Part shown: piece by piece, positions 5,531 to 6,439 of the stretch
Layout: each line of letters begins with the position of its first letter
Position numbering within the stretch: position 1 is the stretch's first letter
Assembly: GCA_019090365.1 (NCBI GenBank)
Contig: JAHRWC010000382.1
Location: 1-6,439, forward strand
Origin: Flavobacteriaceae bacterium
GTDB taxonomy: Bacteria > Bacteroidota > Bacteroidia > Flavobacteriales > Flavobacteriaceae
Direction of reading: 5' to 3'
Length of the DNA stretch: 6,439 bases
The notes under the pieces: generated by a model
What the model was told of the DNA's origin: nothing
Database searches by the model: none
What the model saw: only the letters and a program-made list of their open reading frames with translations
Position numbers and translations under genes: made by a program

Positions 5531-6439
5531 ATATGCTTTTGTAACTGTTCTGTTAATTTTTATTTTTTCAAATAGTTATGCTCAAAAAACATTAAGTGAT
5601 TATAGCTATATTGTAATTCCAGAACAATATGATTTTCTTTCAGAAAAGGATAAATACCAAATAAACTCATTAACTAAATTTCTTTTTAATAAGCATGGTT
5701 TTCATGCATATATAGCAGATGAGGTCCCTGAAAACCTAGTTACTTGCGATGGATTAAAAGCTGATGTTGTAAGAAAAAATGGAATAATTTATACAAAATT
5801 GCAAATTGTTATTAATGATTGTCATGGTAAAGAAGTATATAGAAGTGCATTTGGAAAGAGTAAAATAAAAGAGTTTAGTAAAGTTTTTAATGATGCTTTA
5901 CGGAAGTCATTTGCGAGTATAATAGCTCTTAATGTTAATCAAAAAGATATTTCAAATTCAAATATATCTAATGTTTCAGAAGTAAAAAATGAAACTATTT
6001 CTACTGAAATTGTGAAAGAAAATGTAATTGAAGGGGCTTCTATTCAAAAAGTAAAAGAGAATAATGTTAAAAGCGAGAAAACAATTTTTCCAACGAGACA
6101 GTATAGTACTTATAAGAGCACTAATGAGATTTTTCTATTAAGAAAAACTGAACAAGGGTATAGTTTATATAGGGATGTTGCTTTTAATCCATATGAAGCA
6201 AATAAAAACAATGGGTTGATTTTATTAGGAGAAGTATTAGTCTCAAAATCTAAAGTATTTTATTTAGGTTTAAAAGAGAAATTAGTAGATGCACAATTTG
6301 ATGATTCTTTAAATTTAATTATAGATAAACCTTCAGGAAAAGTTACCTATAAATTCAAGTACTTTGAAGAACTAAGCGGTAGTTTCAGCCTGCCAGAGGG
6401 TTACTACCCGAGAAATGTGCTGGTTAAACTTTTTCCCAG
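5523..6439 (+). CDS. Secreted protein of unknown function, 5' part (cut by right edge)
   Basis: From the ATG at 5523 an open frame runs to the right edge (305 codons) with no stop. The start lies inside the end of the barrel gene (8-bp overlap, ATGAATAA), implying coupled translation. MNKYAFVTVLLIFIFSNSYAQ is a clear signal peptidase I signal, with cleavage after A20. Residues 29-136 form a first domain (YIVIPEQYDFLSEKDKYQ, then LTKFLFNKHGFHAY) with two cysteines, C75 and C100, that could form a disulfide; I have an impression of similar unnamed flavobacterial proteins. Residues 137-187 are a low-complexity linker rich in Asn, Ser, Glu and Lys. A second domain begins near RQYSTYKSTNEIFLL (192-206) and continues to GSFSLPEGYYPRNVLVKLFP at the edge. 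The last 68 bases are clearly richer in G+C than the rest. No function can be named. Likely place: periplasm or cell surface. Confidence 0.8.
   Translation, partial: MNKYAFVTVLLIFIFSNSYAQKTLSDYSYIVIPEQYDFLSEKDKYQINSLTKFLFNKHGFHAYIADEVPENLVTCDGLKADVVRKNGIIYTKLQIVINDCHGKEVYRSAFGKSKIKEFSKVFNDALRKSFASIIALNVNQKDISNSNISNVSEVKNETISTEIVKENVIEGASIQKVKENNVKSEKTIFPTRQYSTYKSTNEIFLLRKTEQGYSLYRDVAFNPYEANKNNGLILLGEVLVSKSKVFYLGLKEKLVDAQFDDSLNLIIDKPSGKVTYKFKYFEELSGSFSLPEGYYPRNVLVKLFP

Noticed and set aside
1..6439. Mobile element, CRISPR array, tRNA or defence system
   Set aside because: No transposase, integrase, terminal repeats, spaced repeats, cloverleaf-like sequence or known defence domain was seen on either strand.

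Overview
The window looks like chromosomal DNA from the phylum Bacteroidota, most likely family Flavobacteriaceae. It is strongly AT-rich, genes lack clear Shine-Dalgarno sequences, and several proteins resemble flavobacterial families: a DUF1569 DinB-fold protein, a NodB-related polysaccharide-deacetylase-like protein next to radC, a YjjG-type HAD nucleotidase and a DUF5723-type outer-membrane barrel. Assignments come from reading the translations by eye. No database search was run.

Layout. Positions 1-751 carry two minus-strand genes 10 bp apart: a DUF1569/DinB-like protein (751 to 299) followed by a PaiB-like FMN-binding protein (start at 288, running off the left edge). An 81-bp divergent spacer (752-832) holds a small perfect dyad. 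From 833 to the right edge, six genes run on the plus strand with almost no space between them: radC, a NodB-like protein, a yjjG-type phosphatase, a lipoprotein, a DUF5723-like barrel, and a secreted protein of unknown function cut by the right edge. The junctions are +6 bp, an 8-bp overlap, 50 bp, +3 bp and an 8-bp overlap. The 50-bp gap before the lipoprotein is the only room for an internal promoter, so this is either one long operon or two units of three genes.

Functionally the plus-strand block has two halves. The first (radC, NodB-like, yjjG) holds DNA- and nucleotide-related housekeeping proteins plus a putative envelope-glycan enzyme whose usual metal-binding motifs look lost. The second (lipoprotein, barrel, secreted protein) consists entirely of exported proteins and reads as an uncharacterised envelope module. 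It is the least understood part of the window and the best candidate for a joint undescribed function, although nothing in the sequence shows what that function is. I see no mobile element, CRISPR array, tRNA, rRNA or recognisable riboswitch.
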